A stretch of 64,000 nt of DNA from Hormiphora californensis (Eukaryota; Ctenophora; Tentaculata; Cydippida; Pleurobrachiidae). The notes below the pieces were generated by a model. It made no database searches, was not told the DNA's origin, and saw only the letters and a program-made list of their open reading frames with translations. The number at the start of each line of letters is the position of its first letter. Positions within the stretch are counted from its first letter, which is position 1. The stretch lies in contig CM035356.1 in assembly GCA_020137815.1 (NCBI GenBank), forward strand, positions 2,188,406-2,252,405, written 5' to 3'. Positions 1 through 14,200 of this stretch are shown piece by piece. Made by a program: the position numbers and the translations under genes.

Positions 1-346
1 TCCTTTTTTTTCTATCCATCACTCTATCTCTATGTCTCTCTCCCTTGCTTATCTCGTATCTGTGCCAGAACAGAGCACTTTTTGTTCAGGGACCAGTTCA
101 TATGTGTTTTATGTTTTATCAGTAATTCCTATTTCCTATGCATGCTCTATTGGGTTTTGTACACCTTGAAAATTGAGGTTTTTCTTTTGTTTACTCGCAT
201 ACACATGCACCTGTAGCTCTGTCCCTAGATCTGTTTTAACCTAGATATTGCCTTTGCCAGATGGCATATATATTTGTTTGATTCTATCAGCTGTAACCTA
301 GAGACACCTAATTAATCATTCCGCTGCTTCAAGTATCCTAGGAGAC
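1..346. other. Upstream of the guanylyl cyclase gene
   Basis: No coding exon is visible. The stretch is AT-rich with scattered pyrimidine runs. It should hold the 5' UTR and promoter of the cyclase, but I see no clear TATA box or initiator. Confidence 0.4.
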
Positions 347-2340
347 ATGAGTTATTCCTCCATCTCTAACCCCCTCCTCCCTCTCAGTATCAGAGATATG
401 AGATTGCCATGGGCTCTGATAGTGTTACTGGCAGCATTGATGCCTCCCCCGACCTTAGCAGAAACCAAAACTAATCTTACTATGGGCCTACTGGTGCCCT
501 GGGAGGGGTCTTCTTGGGACGAGGGACCGAGGTAAGTCCTTCAATGAGGATTCTTTTTTGAAATCCTATATATAATCCAAAGTTCTTATCCTAAGAACAG
601 TGGACACTGTTCCTGATCACTGATAAGATCAGGGCCCTTATCCCCAACACTATCTCTTCCAGCTTCCTCAGTTCCCCTTCCTCTCTCTCCTAACCCTTCC
701 TATCTTCAGGGCGATAGCAGCAGCGTTTTTGGCGATGGAGGAGATCAACAACTCAAGTTCGATCCTCCCCAACTATTACCTTGATATTGAATGGAAGGAT
801 GGGGGTTGTAGTAGTCCCATGTCCCTGGCTAACATTACTGATCTATGGAAGGAAGAGTAAGTGAGGGAGTTGGTTGAGGGGGTTCAAGAGTAGGGGAATG
901 TTGGACCGGGATTGGGATTTTGGCGGGTGGATTAATAGGAGTTGGGGATTAGTTTTCTGACATTTCTCCTACTTTGTTTCTGTACGAGATTTTGATTTCT
1001 TTCTGCAATTTCAGAAGGTACGGAATCAATTAAATGCCCCCTATCGGTCAACCTAGAGAGTATAACAAAACCCCAAATTCTTCTACATCTCTCACTTTTG
1101 CAGCATGTTTTGTTAACAAAAATATAAATCTTGCGGCCGCCGGCCATGCTACATATTATAGTGCAAGAAGTGTAGTAAATTTAATGATAATTTCATTGAA
1201 TGGCTTAGAAGAAATTAAAATTCAGCCAAAAGTAACCAATAAACAGCATTGCATCCAATGATTTATGTTCTTAATCATGCCTTGCAAATCTTTAATGGCT
1301 AATCTTAATCCTCCCACTTCCCTGCAATATTTTCTCACAAAAACAGTGACCCCCTTGTCACCCCTTACTCAACAAGACCCCCTTGTATGCCTCTATTGAC
1401 TAGAGATCTGTTCTCTCATATATCCCTATAATTATCTACATGTACACTGTGACCTTGAAGGCTGAGGTGCCCACACCAGACACCTATCCCATGATAACAT
1501 CCTGACACCCCCCCCCCCCCATCTCTTCAGTGTCTCAGTATTCATTGGTCCTGCGTGCTCCCTGGCGTGTGAGAACACTGGCCATCTGGCCGCCCATTGG
1601 AACCTCCCGATGATCAGTTGGGCATGTGCCAGCCCCACTCTGTCTGATAAAACAGTGTATCCCACTTTTGTTAGGACTGCTGGACCTTATAACACCCTGG
1701 GGAAACCTTTCGCAGGTGAGAGAAAGTATAGGGGTTCACAAAAGGGCAAAGGTATGCCTGATCAGAAACCTGACGAGCTGAAAGTTTTGGCTTGTTAGGT
1801 TTCTGATATCCTGCATGGATATATTAGACCAGCTTCTGTAATTTAAGGTTCCATTTGGTGGGATAATCTCACGATGTAAAAAAATCAACTTACCCCCCCC
1901 CCCCACATCAATTCACCAGCCCATAACCCCGCCCCACATTAATTCACCTGCCCATAACCCCGGGGCCCCTGACTTTCGGTTGTGTCGCTCTAGGTTGCGA
2001 GTTAAATTCTGCCCTTCTCTTATCTTTGTAAATTTGCCCTCTAATTCTGAGGCCTCTACCATGCTCCAACCTGCCATCGTTCAACAGAATACATCCCAAC
2101 TCATCTCAACTACCTACAACTACCTACAACAACTATCAAGGATCCATATCAGATAAGAACCTGTCTGTCGGTCTGTCTTGTGTCTGTCTGTCTGTCGTTT
2201 TGCCTCTCTTTTTCCTCGTTTCTTTTATCTCTTTACTCTATCCCGTTTTTTGCGGTTGCCTCGGGGTTGCCTCAGTTCTCTACCTCGTTTCTCCTCTTTC
2301 CTCCCTCCCTCTCTCTCCCTCTCTTTCACTCTTCAGTTTG

Positions 2341-2431
<91 letters not shown>

Positions 2432-3511
2432 GTGTGTTAGGCCATTTATCTTCTCTTATATGTTCTTCAATATGTTTGTATTAGTATATAGTCTGACTCA
2501 CGACCTGTGAGAGACTAGCATATAACATATCCTCTTTTATATAGTCTGACTCACGACTTGTGAGGGACTACCATATAACACATATCCTCTTTTATATAGT
2601 CTGACTCACGACCTGTGAGGGACTACCATACAACACATATCCTCTTTTATATAGTCTGACTCACGACTTGTGAGGGACTACCATATAACACATATCCTCT
2701 TTTATATAGTCTGACTCACGACTTGTGAGGAACTACCATATAACACATATCCTCTTTTATATAGTCTGACTCACGACTTGTGAGGGACTACCATATAACA
2801 CATATCCTCTTTTATATAGTCTGACTCACGACTTGTGAGGGACTACCATACAACACATATCCTCTTTCATATAGTCTGACTCACGACTTGTGAGGGACTA
2901 ACATATAAGGGTCACCACACACCAAAGTTAAAATTAAAGTTAAAATTTGACGTTTTTGGTCATAACTCCGCCATTTCTTAGCAGAATTGCTTCATTTTGG
3001 GCTTGTTGGAAAGAGGGCATCGAGCCCGTTCTGAACAGCCCAAGAAACTTGAAATCGGCGCAAAGTGCGCGGCGTTACAGTGCAAAATGTGTGTGTTAAA
3101 ATTTTAAAATTTTAACGCGCACATTATGCGCCTTAACGCCGCGCACTTTGCGCCGATTTCAAGTTTCTTGGGCTGTTCAGAACGGGCTCGATGCCCTCTT
3201 TCCAACAAGCCCAAAATGAAGCAATTTTGCCAAGAAATGGCAGAGTTATGACCAAAAACGTCAAATTTTAATTTTAATTTTAACTTTGGTGTGTGGTGAC
3301 CCTTACACATATCCTCTTTTATAAAGTCTGGCCCACGACCTGTGGGAGATTACCATTTACAACCTTTTCTCCTTATACTTACACTATATATATAATAATA
3401 TAAACTATACTATATAAATAATATACATTGACTTCACATGTAGAATTGGTCTGACCTCGTATAGGGAAGAGTTTCTTCTTTCTTTTTTCTCTCTTTTCTT
3501 CTCTCTTCCTT

Positions 3512-3599
<88 letters not shown>

Positions 3600-6500
3600 C
3601 CCCTTTTTCTTTCCCCCCTCTATCTCCCTCTCTTTCCCACTTTCTCCTCGTTAGGCGGCATTTTTCTTTCCCGCCACTTTCTTCTAGCAGTTTCTCTCTT
3701 TCTCTTCTTCATCTCTTCCAGCTCCAGCCTATTTCCGTCCCTTTCTCCTTTTTCATCTCTTTCTCTCTCCTGTTTTAGTTCTTACTCTCTCTTCCTTCTC
3801 TTCATCTCCCCATTCTTGCCCCAGTCTGTTATCTCTTTCTCTACCCCTTCTGGTATCCACCGCTTAAACCCTATTAGGCTCCCTACCATCCCACTTTCTT
3901 CTTATCTTCTGTATCCCAGTTCCAGACTACCATCCCCATTACTAGATTTAGTCCGTCCATTACTTCATTTCACTCACTCTCACTACTGTAATTCAGTAGG
4001 AGCCAGCCGGATCTCTCTTTTCACAACTCACCTCCACTCACTCTCCACTCACTCTCATCATCGATGCCAGACCCATTCTCAAGTTCCTTCACACCATTGA
4101 CTTCCGCGCACTCGTATTTTTGTGACTCTATTTCTGACTCGACTGTACTTTTTTCTTTTACACTTCTTTTTCCAATCTTGTTATTTTCTTTGGTTCTACC
4201 CCAATTCACCCTACCTTCCCATCCTCTCCTACCCTACCTTACTCCCTTCCCCCCCCCCCCCCCCTTAGGCATATATATATTAATATACATCTCGATGTTA
4301 TATTATAAGGTCTTTCCCCTGTCCTGTACTCGTATATCTGTTCTTGCATCCCAACTCACAAGGAAATAGAAGCCATGATAAGATCCGTCGCATCCTGGCT
4401 GCTATCTCCACGCCCGCCACCTTTCCTACCACCCAGGTTATGGTTACCACGGCCCAAAATCTCCTGGTGGTTCTGTAATGCAGTGTTAACTGGAATGACA
4501 GCCATATCGCTCTACCACGATCAGCCAAGCACACACAGCTTCCACCCATTTAATATATTCATGAAAACTATATCCACTCCGTTCACTTCCCCTTTCCCAT
4601 ATACCTTACCCTCCAACTGTTACAGGAACTATGTCTTGACTTAACTACAACGGACGATAATCCTTCATACATCCACCCTCCATTATAGCCATTCTGATCT
4701 CCCCGACTGTCCTCGAGTCATCATGGGGACCTCTCAGATCAGAAATGTGCTCCTCAACCTCTCTCTTCTATTCTTCCCGATTCCCACTTCTTCCAAAATC
4801 CCTCCACGTCGGAGACACTTCAAGATCCGGCACGATACCCAGGACAGCGATGTCGCCCGCATCAGACTCTGTGTTCGGTACCAACAAGGGTACCACTGGG
4901 TATCGTGTATGTCGGTTGGAGTAAGACTGAGTTACTGGGGTCTCCCCTATATTTTCCATCAAGGCTAGCATGAAAATACTATCAGAGTAGACCAAGATGA
5001 GGGGGAGAACTCAGTATCCCAGGTTCCTAAGACGTCTTTAACAAACAAACAAACAAACAAACCCCGGGGCCCCTTCTGTATTTTGTGTCCCAGATTTCAC
5101 AAAGCAGCTTGTTGTAATATCATCCCCTCTCCTGTAGAACTGATGAAGGAGTTCAAGTGGTACCGGTGTGCTATCATCTCAGCCAATCAGAATCTCTACA
5201 GTCAATCAGCACGATATATCCAGAAGGTTCTAGAGAGTGTAAGTTATTAAAATCATGATTAATACCAGTTGCAGGGACACTACACACATTACAAGTAGTG
5301 GTTGAAAAATGAGGTAATGACGTCTGAAGGCTTGTAAAAGATTAATCAACCTAAGTTTCATCCCCTCCCTCTCTCCTCAGGAGAAAGTATCAAACAACAC
5401 GGAGGATTGTAAACCAGGAAGTGATGATTGTATGATCAAGGTGGTCATGTACAAACAGTTCTTCTCCGGAAAGAATCCTGGTGCTAACCAGACTCTGGAG
5501 ATGGAGAGACAAGAACTGATCAGTGAGATCAAGGATCGTGCTAGAAGTAAGTGTTAATTAATTAATTAATCAAATAATTAAATAACTCCTTGATAAACAT
5601 CTCATTTCGCTCAGCTGTTCTTTTAATTGTTTGATTAACTAATGACCAATTAAATAATTAAATCTCCCCTTCAGTTATTTTTATACTCGGCTACACGGAC
5701 GACGTCCGAGACTTCCTGCTTCGAGCAAGAGAGGCTGAGATGTTGGATGGGTATGTGTGGATTGGGGTGGATATAATCTCCCACAAGGCCAGCGGGTGGA
5801 TGATTAACGATGGGGACCGAGACTGGATGGCAAAGGAAGCCATGCAAGGTGAGCTGGTAGTGATTACTACAGCTAGTGAGGGTAGTGATCATGTCCATCA
5901 CTTCTGTACTTCCACCCTTCACCCCTGTTTCTCTCCCTCCCCTAGGGTTCATCCCAACCCAATTTCCCTTAGTCGAGTGACCCCTTACTCAACCCAATCC
6001 CCCTACAGGTTTTATCTCATACACGGTAGCGGTTCCTGAGTCCGCTACATACCGTGAGTTCGAGGCGGAGGCGAAGCAATACACAAACCAGCACTTCGGT
6101 ATAACTCCTGAATATGTAAATAACCAATTAATTAGCTAATTAATTACCACTTTGATTCATCTGATTTTGACTGATTTTGATTACATCGTGTCAGCTGTTG
6201 TTTTCTTTCTGTGCTGCAAGCTTGCATATAAAACATCTGTGGTATCCATCTTAATCCCCCTCCCCATCTTAATCCCCTTCTCCCTCTCCAGATAAGTTCG
6301 TACGCCCAGAATCTCTATGATGCTGTTTACCTATACTCACTGGCTCTAGGACAAGCCATCTCAGATAACCCTTCAACGAATGCTACCGACTTGATAAAAG
6401 ATGGAAAACTATTGGCTGGCTATATGATGAACTATACGTTCGATGGTAAGCATCATGTTTATTTTCCGTTGGTGTAATCACTGCGGATGGTTTTCTAAAA

Positions 6501-9500
6501 GTAACATCTTATCACCTCGCAGCGCTCGGCCGGAAGGTTGTGATAAACGCCCAGGGAGACAGAGAAAGTGATTACCAAATCCTGAGTTACACGGGGGAGG
6601 AGTTCAAAGTGATCGGATCGTATATTTCGGTGGATAATAAAATCACAATACAGAGCAGTGGTTGGGAGTTCCCTGGGAATAGGAGTTTGAGTGATCCACC
6701 TGCTACCTGTGGAGAGGACGGGTACATCTGCTTGGATGCCGCACGTGAGTTTAGGGGACTGGGGGCTGGGCCAGAATTTAGTGATTAGCTCTAGCTCTAC
6801 GGGGACTACGGTTCAAAAGATAGAGCCGAGAGAGGGATGGAGAGTTTTTGAAATTGGAAGATGACCACTGCAGTTCTGATAAACTTCCTAACTCCCAACT
6901 CTCTCTCTGTAGATTACTCATCGGACAAGTATGTGATAGCGATTGTAGCAGTTCTCCTAGTCATTGTTATCATCTGTATCTCTATCTTCATCTGGTAAGT
7001 CATCATACTTTTATTTTGCTGCCCATTTAGTAGAGATCTATATTGAATATACTGAACTCCGAATTACTCCGGAGACCGGTCCCCAACTCCCATAAACCCC
7101 AAATTCCCATTACTACAAACCCCCAACACCCATTACAAACACGCAATTCCACCTATCCAGGCGTCGTCATGAACAAGCGGAGCGAGATAAAAAGTTGTGG
7201 ATTGTCCCCTATAATGAACTACACATGGTGGGAAACAAATTCCGATCTTCTCTCAGCATAGTAAGTTTCAGAATCCCTACATGGCCCCTGGGCGCTTTTC
7301 AGCGCTGTGATTAGCCTGACCAAGTTGCTGTGCTTCGTGATTTATCGATATATTGTATATGTGTACCTGTGGGGGCTGTGTGTCATGTACTACATATCAT
7401 CCCCTCTATTGTGCAGCATGCCGCCCCCCATTTCCTGTTCTGCAGAACAATCTCACATGTAGTTCTAGAATCCATACTGACCCCTATTATAAGGGCCCCT
7501 CTTTGCTAATAGCAATAGGGCAAATTGCTATTATGCCTTGGTGCTGCATTCACAAACTGCTTTTTATGCTGTCTCCCTTGGTCCCTTATACAAGCTGCCC
7601 CGCCCCCTGGCCCCCTATATGTATTAGCTGTCCCCCCTATATTAGCTGTCCCGCCCCTGTTTGCTGCATGAGCTACCCTCCTCCCCTCCCGCCCCCTGTT
7701 TGCTGCATGAGCTACCCTCCTCCCCTCCCGCCCCCTGTTTGCTGCATGAGCTACCCTCCTCCCCTCCCGCCCCCTGTTTGCTGCATGAGCTACCCTCCTC
7801 CCCTCCCGCCCCCTGTTTGCTGCATGAGCTACCCTCCTCCCCTCCCGCCCCCTGTTTGCTGCATGAGCTACCCTCCTCCCCTCCCGCCCCCTGTTTGCTG
7901 CATGAGCTACCCTCCTCCCCTCCCGCCCCCTGTTTGCTGCATGAGCTACCCTCCTCCCCTCCCGCCCCCTGTTTGCTGCATGAGCTACCCTCCTCCCCTC
8001 CCGCCCCCTGTTTGCTGCATGAGCTACCCTCCTCCCCTCCCGCCCCCTGTTTGCTGCATGAGCTACCCTCCTCCCCTCCCGCCCCTGTTTGCTGCATGAG
8101 CTACCCTCCTCCCCTCCCGCCCCCTGTTTGCTGCATGAGCTACCCTCCTCCCCTCCCCGCCCCCTGTTTGCTGCATGAGCTACCCTCCTCCCCTCCCGCC
8201 CCTGTTTGCTGCATGAGCTACCCTCCTCCCCCTCCCGCCCCCTGTTTGCTGCATGAGCTACCCTCCTCCCCTCCCGCCCCCTGTTTGCTGCATGAGCTAC
8301 CCTCCTCCCCCCCCCCCCCCCTGTTTGCTGCATGAGCTACCCTCCTCCCCTCCCGCCCCCTGTTTGCTGCATGAGCTACCCTCCTCCCCTCCCGCCCCTG
8401 TTTGCTGCATGAGCTACCCTCCTCCCCTCCCGCCCCCTGTTTGCTGCATGAGCTACCCTCCTCCCCTCCCGCCCCTGTTTGCTGCATGAGCTACCCTCCT
8501 CCCCTCCCGCCCCTGTTTGCTGCATGAGCTACCCTCCTCCCCTCCCGCCCCTGTTTGCTGCATGAGCTACCCTCCTCCCCTCCCGCCCCTGTTTGCTGCA
8601 TGAGCTACCCTCCTTCCCTCCCGCCCCTGTTTGCTGCATGAGCTACCCTCCTCCCCTCCCGCCCCTGTTTGCTGCATGAGCTACCCTCCTCCCCTCCCGC
8701 CCCTGTTTGCTGCATGAGCTACCCTCCTCCCCTCCCGCCCCTGTTTGCTGCATGAGCTACCCTCCTCCCCTCCCGCCCCTGTTTGCTGCATGAGCTACCC
8801 TCCTCCCCTCCCGCCCCTGTTTGCTGCATGAGCTACCCTCCTCCCCTCCCGCCCCTGTTTGCTGCATGAGCTACCCTCCTCCCCTCCCGCCCCTGTTTGC
8901 TGCATGAGCTACCCTCCTCCCCTCCCGCCCCTGTTTGCTGCATGAGCTACCCTCCTCCCCTCCCGCCCCTGTTTGCTGCATGAGCTACCCTCCTCCCCTC
9001 CCGCCCCTGTTTGCTGCATGAGCTACCCTCCTCCCCTCCCGCCCCTGTTTGCTGCATGAGCTACCCTCCTCCCCTCCCGCCCCTGTTTGCTGCATGAGCT
9101 ACCCTCCTCCCCTCCCGCCCCTGTTTGCTGCATGAGCTACCCTCCTCCCCTCCCGCCCCTGTTTGCTGCATGAGCTACCCTCCTCCCCTCCCGCCCCTGT
9201 TTGCTGCATGAGCTACCCTCCTCCCCTCCCGCCCCTGTTTGCTGCATGAGCTACCCTCCTCCCCTCCCGCCCCTGTTTGCTGCATGAGCTACCCTCCTCC
9301 CCTCCCGCCCCTGTTTGCTGCATGAGCTACCCTCCTCCCCTCCCGCCCCTGTTTGCTGCATGAGCTACCCTCCTCCCCTCCCGCCCCTGTTTGCTGCATG
9401 AGCTACCCTCCTCCCCTCCCGCCCCTTATGTTTGCTGCATGAGCTGCCCTCCTAACCGATCCCACAGAACTCACTGTTTCAGAATGGAGACGATAACTCC

Positions 9501-10815
9501 AATAAAAGCGCCATGTCTCTGGTCTCCAACATTGATACTTGCAAGAGCGGTGGAGACAAGGCAATTTATAAGGTACGTGCAGTATTGGGTCTCTGATCTA
9601 GTTCAGATATTGAAATACACCTTGAAAAGTTTGTATGAACATCTTTCTAATGACTTAGGGCTAATATTAGGGCGTTTCAGAAATAACTTCGCTTCACTAT
9701 ATTTTGGTATCTATGATAGATAGAGACTTCTACCCAGTTTTATCTTGTTCAATGGACGATTCTCTTCCTGAGAACGAGGTCTGAATAGTTTACGGCAATC
9801 TTAAGTACCCAAAATTTGGTGCTATGATACCGGAAGTCATGTTGCCGCTGAACGGGCTACCCAGAGTTTTTCAAACGCCGCTGGAGAAGAGCCGGTACAG
9901 ATTTTTGACTTTTTACAGTGCTCAATCGATAGCCCATCGTCGAAGGATGAGATATATATATGCGATTTTGGTCTCGACGCGTTGCCCAAAAACCTCTTGG
10001 ACAGTAAATGTAACACAAAAAGTCGAAAAAATGCAAAATTTCACCTCAATTTTTGGCTTGTTTTGGGGGTATGTTCGAAAATGTCAATTATTTACTTTTA
10101 TATGTCAACAAATCAAATAATTGGCTTGACTATGTCATAGAACTTCCTTAGAGCTATCTTTTGCTGCAAAGTTTTTGATTATGAGCTACTCATATAAAAG
10201 GTGAAGGGACCCGGAAGTGAAACTTTCCAATTTTTACCGAATTTTTTTGGAGGCCGATTGCTCAGCCGCAAAGAAAGCTATGATCTTCTATTACATCTTA
10301 AACGATAGATAATTGTCTAATGAACAAGCTTGATGCAATAAAACATCCCACAGATTCAATTTTCAAGAAGTACAGTAGTTTCAGTACTATGCGCGTTTTT
10401 CCCGTTCAGCGGCAATTTGAGTTAAAGGTGTTTCCGGGTTCGCTGAGAGCCACCCCTGATCAAAAATTTCAAAATAACTACGGTTGTGACTAGTCAAGAC
10501 TTCAAATAACACGCTACAAAAGTGTAGATGTGGATATCTTCAATATTTTTTGAAAATATCGGGAGACGAAGTTATTTCTGAAACGCCCTAATACTACCTG
10601 ATCCCTCTCACTTCCCCATCTTCCTCTCTAACCCAAACCTCTCCTACTTTTAGGGCCAGTTGGTGGGTGTTTCCCGGCTGTCCAAGCACTCTGTTACCAT
10701 CACACCCAACATTATCAAGGAGTTCAAAATAGTTCGAGAGATTAATCATGAAAATATAAACCCCATCCTGGGTGCCTGTCATGAACCTGGCAATATCATG
10801 GTCATTAGAGGTATA

Positions 10816-10852
<37 letters not shown>

Positions 10853-10857
10853 GTCTA

Positions 10858-10920
<63 letters not shown>

Positions 10921-11185
10921 GGCAATGATCGCTTACCAATTTACCAAACCAATAGCCATGGGCTCTAGATTGATCTATGGCACTGATTTTGACCCTTCCC
11001 CCTCTAGGTATGCTGGGTAAGGGCACACTCCAGGACATCCTAAGTGATGAGAAAGTTACCCTGGATGACATGTTCAAATCTTCCATGATTGGGGACGCAG
11101 CTAAGGTAGAGTGTTTTTTGAGAGTTTTCATTTTGGAAATTGGCATTTTGCAATTTCAATGTTTGTATTGGCATTGTGCTTAGGT

Positions 11186-11279
<94 letters not shown>

Positions 11280-14200
11280 CAGTTCTAGTTCAGATTGAAG
11301 CAACTCTGAATGATATTGTAACCCCACTCCCCGGCCCCCTCTGAATGATATTGTAACCCCCCTCCTCCAGGCTCTGGAATACCTTCACAAATCAGTGCTC
11401 TCCTACCATGGTAACCTAACCAGTAACTCCCTGGGAGTTGACTCCCACTGGGTCTTAAAGATGTCAGACTATGGGCTCCGGGAGTTCAGGGGTAACTGTG
11501 TGGATGCAGAGGAGACAGAGGACCACAAATATTCTAGTGAGTATAGACCTGACCCTGTTTAGGATAGGTGATCAGAGCCAGAATGGGGGATATAACTGGG
11601 GGGATAACTGGAGTTGTTTTTAACTAGGCCGTTTGATTTATTAGTCTCACGATGTTTTTCTTTTCAGAAAAGTTATGGAAAGCCCCTGAATTTATAGAAC
11701 ATTCAGACGAGCTAAAGGGTTCACAAAAGGGTGATATTTACTCCTTTGGAATTATAATTAACGAGATAATAACTCGGTTATTACCTTTTGAGTCGTATGA
11801 TGACCCCCCTAAAGTGATAGTTGAGAGGGTTGTTAGTTGTGAGGAGCCGCCCTTCCGACCAGAAATGGAGGACTCCAGCAGCGATCAGGTATAATTGGAA
11901 TCTTGCGAATTAGCTGGATTTACTGATTTCTGTGCCCTATTGGGGCCAATGGTTTTGCTAGATTTGTTCGTTACCCAGTGGAAATTTATCGTCATATTAG
12001 AATCGATCTGACAAATCTGACCTCTGACCCCTCTCTTCAGATCACATCACTACAGCGGCTGGTAGGGGAGATGTGGGCTAACTCAGAATCAAACAGGCCC
12101 GATATCAACCAAGTTAGGAGGAAACTTAAAAGTATTTTCCCTGAAAAGTAAGTGACTTTTTGTTTGGCGAAAAATGTAAAAGACTCGTTAGAATTGTTGT
12201 TACTCAACAACGTTAGAATGTACACCGATTTCCCAATCACACTCACAGCTCTTTCTCTAAACATCCCTCCTTCAGATCGAGAAGTATTACAGAGCGAGTT
12301 ATTCTCATGATGGAGAAATACGCGGCAAATCTGGAAATAAAAGTGGAAGAGAGGACAGCTGAGTTGAGGATAGAGAAACAAAAAGCAGATCAACTGTTGT
12401 ACAGAATGTTACCAAGGTTTGTGAGAGATTACACGTGACACGAACACGTGACACGTGCGTGATTGATAACGCGTGATAGATTTCCAGGCTACACTGATGC
12501 AGTGCGCGAGTAATATCGCGTGATATCCAATTTATTTTGTCAGGGTGGTTGCTGAAAAGATGAAACAGGGTAAATCGATAGAAGCAGAACTATTTGAGAA
12601 CGTGACGGTTTACTTTAGCGATGTGGTGTCATTTACTAATCTCTGCTCTCAGAGTACACCCATGGAGGTATAGTTGGGAGGTCTAGATAGTAGACACAAA
12701 GGTCTAGATAGTATATCGATCTTTTTCAATTTGAAATCTTTGCCTATTAACCTCCTCCCAGCCCCGTACAATCCCCTCTATCTCCCCTGCACAGGTAGTA
12801 TAGCCCCTTACAATCCCCCTCTATCTCCCCTGCACAGGTAGTATAGCCCCTTACAATCCCCCTCTATCTCCCCTGCACAGGTAGTAGCCTTCCTGGACGA
12901 CATGTACACAATGTTCGACTCGATTATCGAGTCTTATGACGTCTACAAAGTAGAAACGATAGGAGACGCATACATGTTGGTGTCAGGTTTACCAAATAGA
13001 AATGGTAACAGTCACGTGATCGAAATAACGGAGGCTGCCCTGGCCCTAATTCAGGGTACTTCAAAGTTCAAAGTGCGGCATAAACCGGGATATCAGCTAC
13101 AGATCCGAGTGGGCATCCATTCAGGTATGTTAATCCATAACCCTCTGAGTTGTTAGAATCTTTCTAGTTTATCCTACCCATAAACCTATAGATACAAGTC
13201 CTGACCATCTAAGTAGCCCTAAGTCAACTCCATGGAATGGTCCTCCTTTGCCCTTTTTATGCGGCCAAAAACCCAAGATATCCCCCATCTTTTTAACTCC
13301 CCCTCTCTCAGGACCGTGTTGTGCGGGTGTGGTTGGTAAACTGATGCCCAGGTACTGCCTATTTGGGGATACCATCAACACAGCCAGTAGAATGGAGAGC
13401 AATGGACAAGGTAATGTGATTTACATAACTTAGAAAGTTTGTTACATTTTCTAGTGGCCCCAACTTTCGAAACTGCACTACCAGAATCAAATAATCTGAT
13501 TCACCCATGATCCTAGTATAGTTTCACAGTCATCAAATCTGTTTCCCTATTTCAAGGACAAGTCTGCACTAATTCTAACGATCTAAATCCTCCCCCTTTC
13601 AGCTATGAAGGTCCATATGTCACAGTGTACGTATGACTTGCTAAAGGACTATGATTGTTACAATGTTTCGGAAAGAGGTGGAACAATCGATGTCAAGGTT
13701 TGTACCCGATCCCCAATAACTTTCTCTCTCCCATTTTCTGTTTTGATTCTTTACTTCCTCCTAATTTTTTGTCAAAACTAAACACTCTAGCCGTGCATGA
13801 TCTGTATTTTCACTGTGCAATTGCATGGCTAAATATAATAGTCTTCTCTCATGTTATGCCTACCCATTTTCATGTGATTTATCATCTTTATTGGGTCGTA
13901 GTGGTTGTATTTAGGAGAAGATAGATGTTAATCTCAACTCAAACAAAGGGTGTGAATGTAATATCAGTGAAAATGTCGTGTGTGAACTTGTATCGACCCT
14001 CCTCAATGGAACAACACCCCCTGGACTGTGAAACATAACGCACTAACACGTGACAGGGTAAGGGCCAAATGAAGACCTATTTCTGTGAGCACAACCCGGA
14101 TGTAGCTCGTCCCGCTCTGGTGAAAGAACAGGAGCAGCCCTCACCGCCCCCCATAGTCCCATTGAGCCAGGTTTACCGTGCTAACGGCTCCCTCTCCGGG

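Noticed and set aside
2178-2510. Long Ser/Leu or Arg/Glu reading frames over CT/AG tracts, here and at other microsatellites
   Set aside because: They arise from dinucleotide repeats having no stops; there are no domains, and the frames span pure repeat.
2480-2908. CRISPR-like regularly spaced repeat
   Set aside because: The repeats are head-to-tail with no unique spacers, in an animal intron.
7353-8489. Frames of up to 275 codons on both strands with Pro-rich or Gly-rich repeats
   Set aside because: They come from the 39-bp minisatellite keeping frame inside an intron of the cyclase; the exons on both sides join correctly without them.
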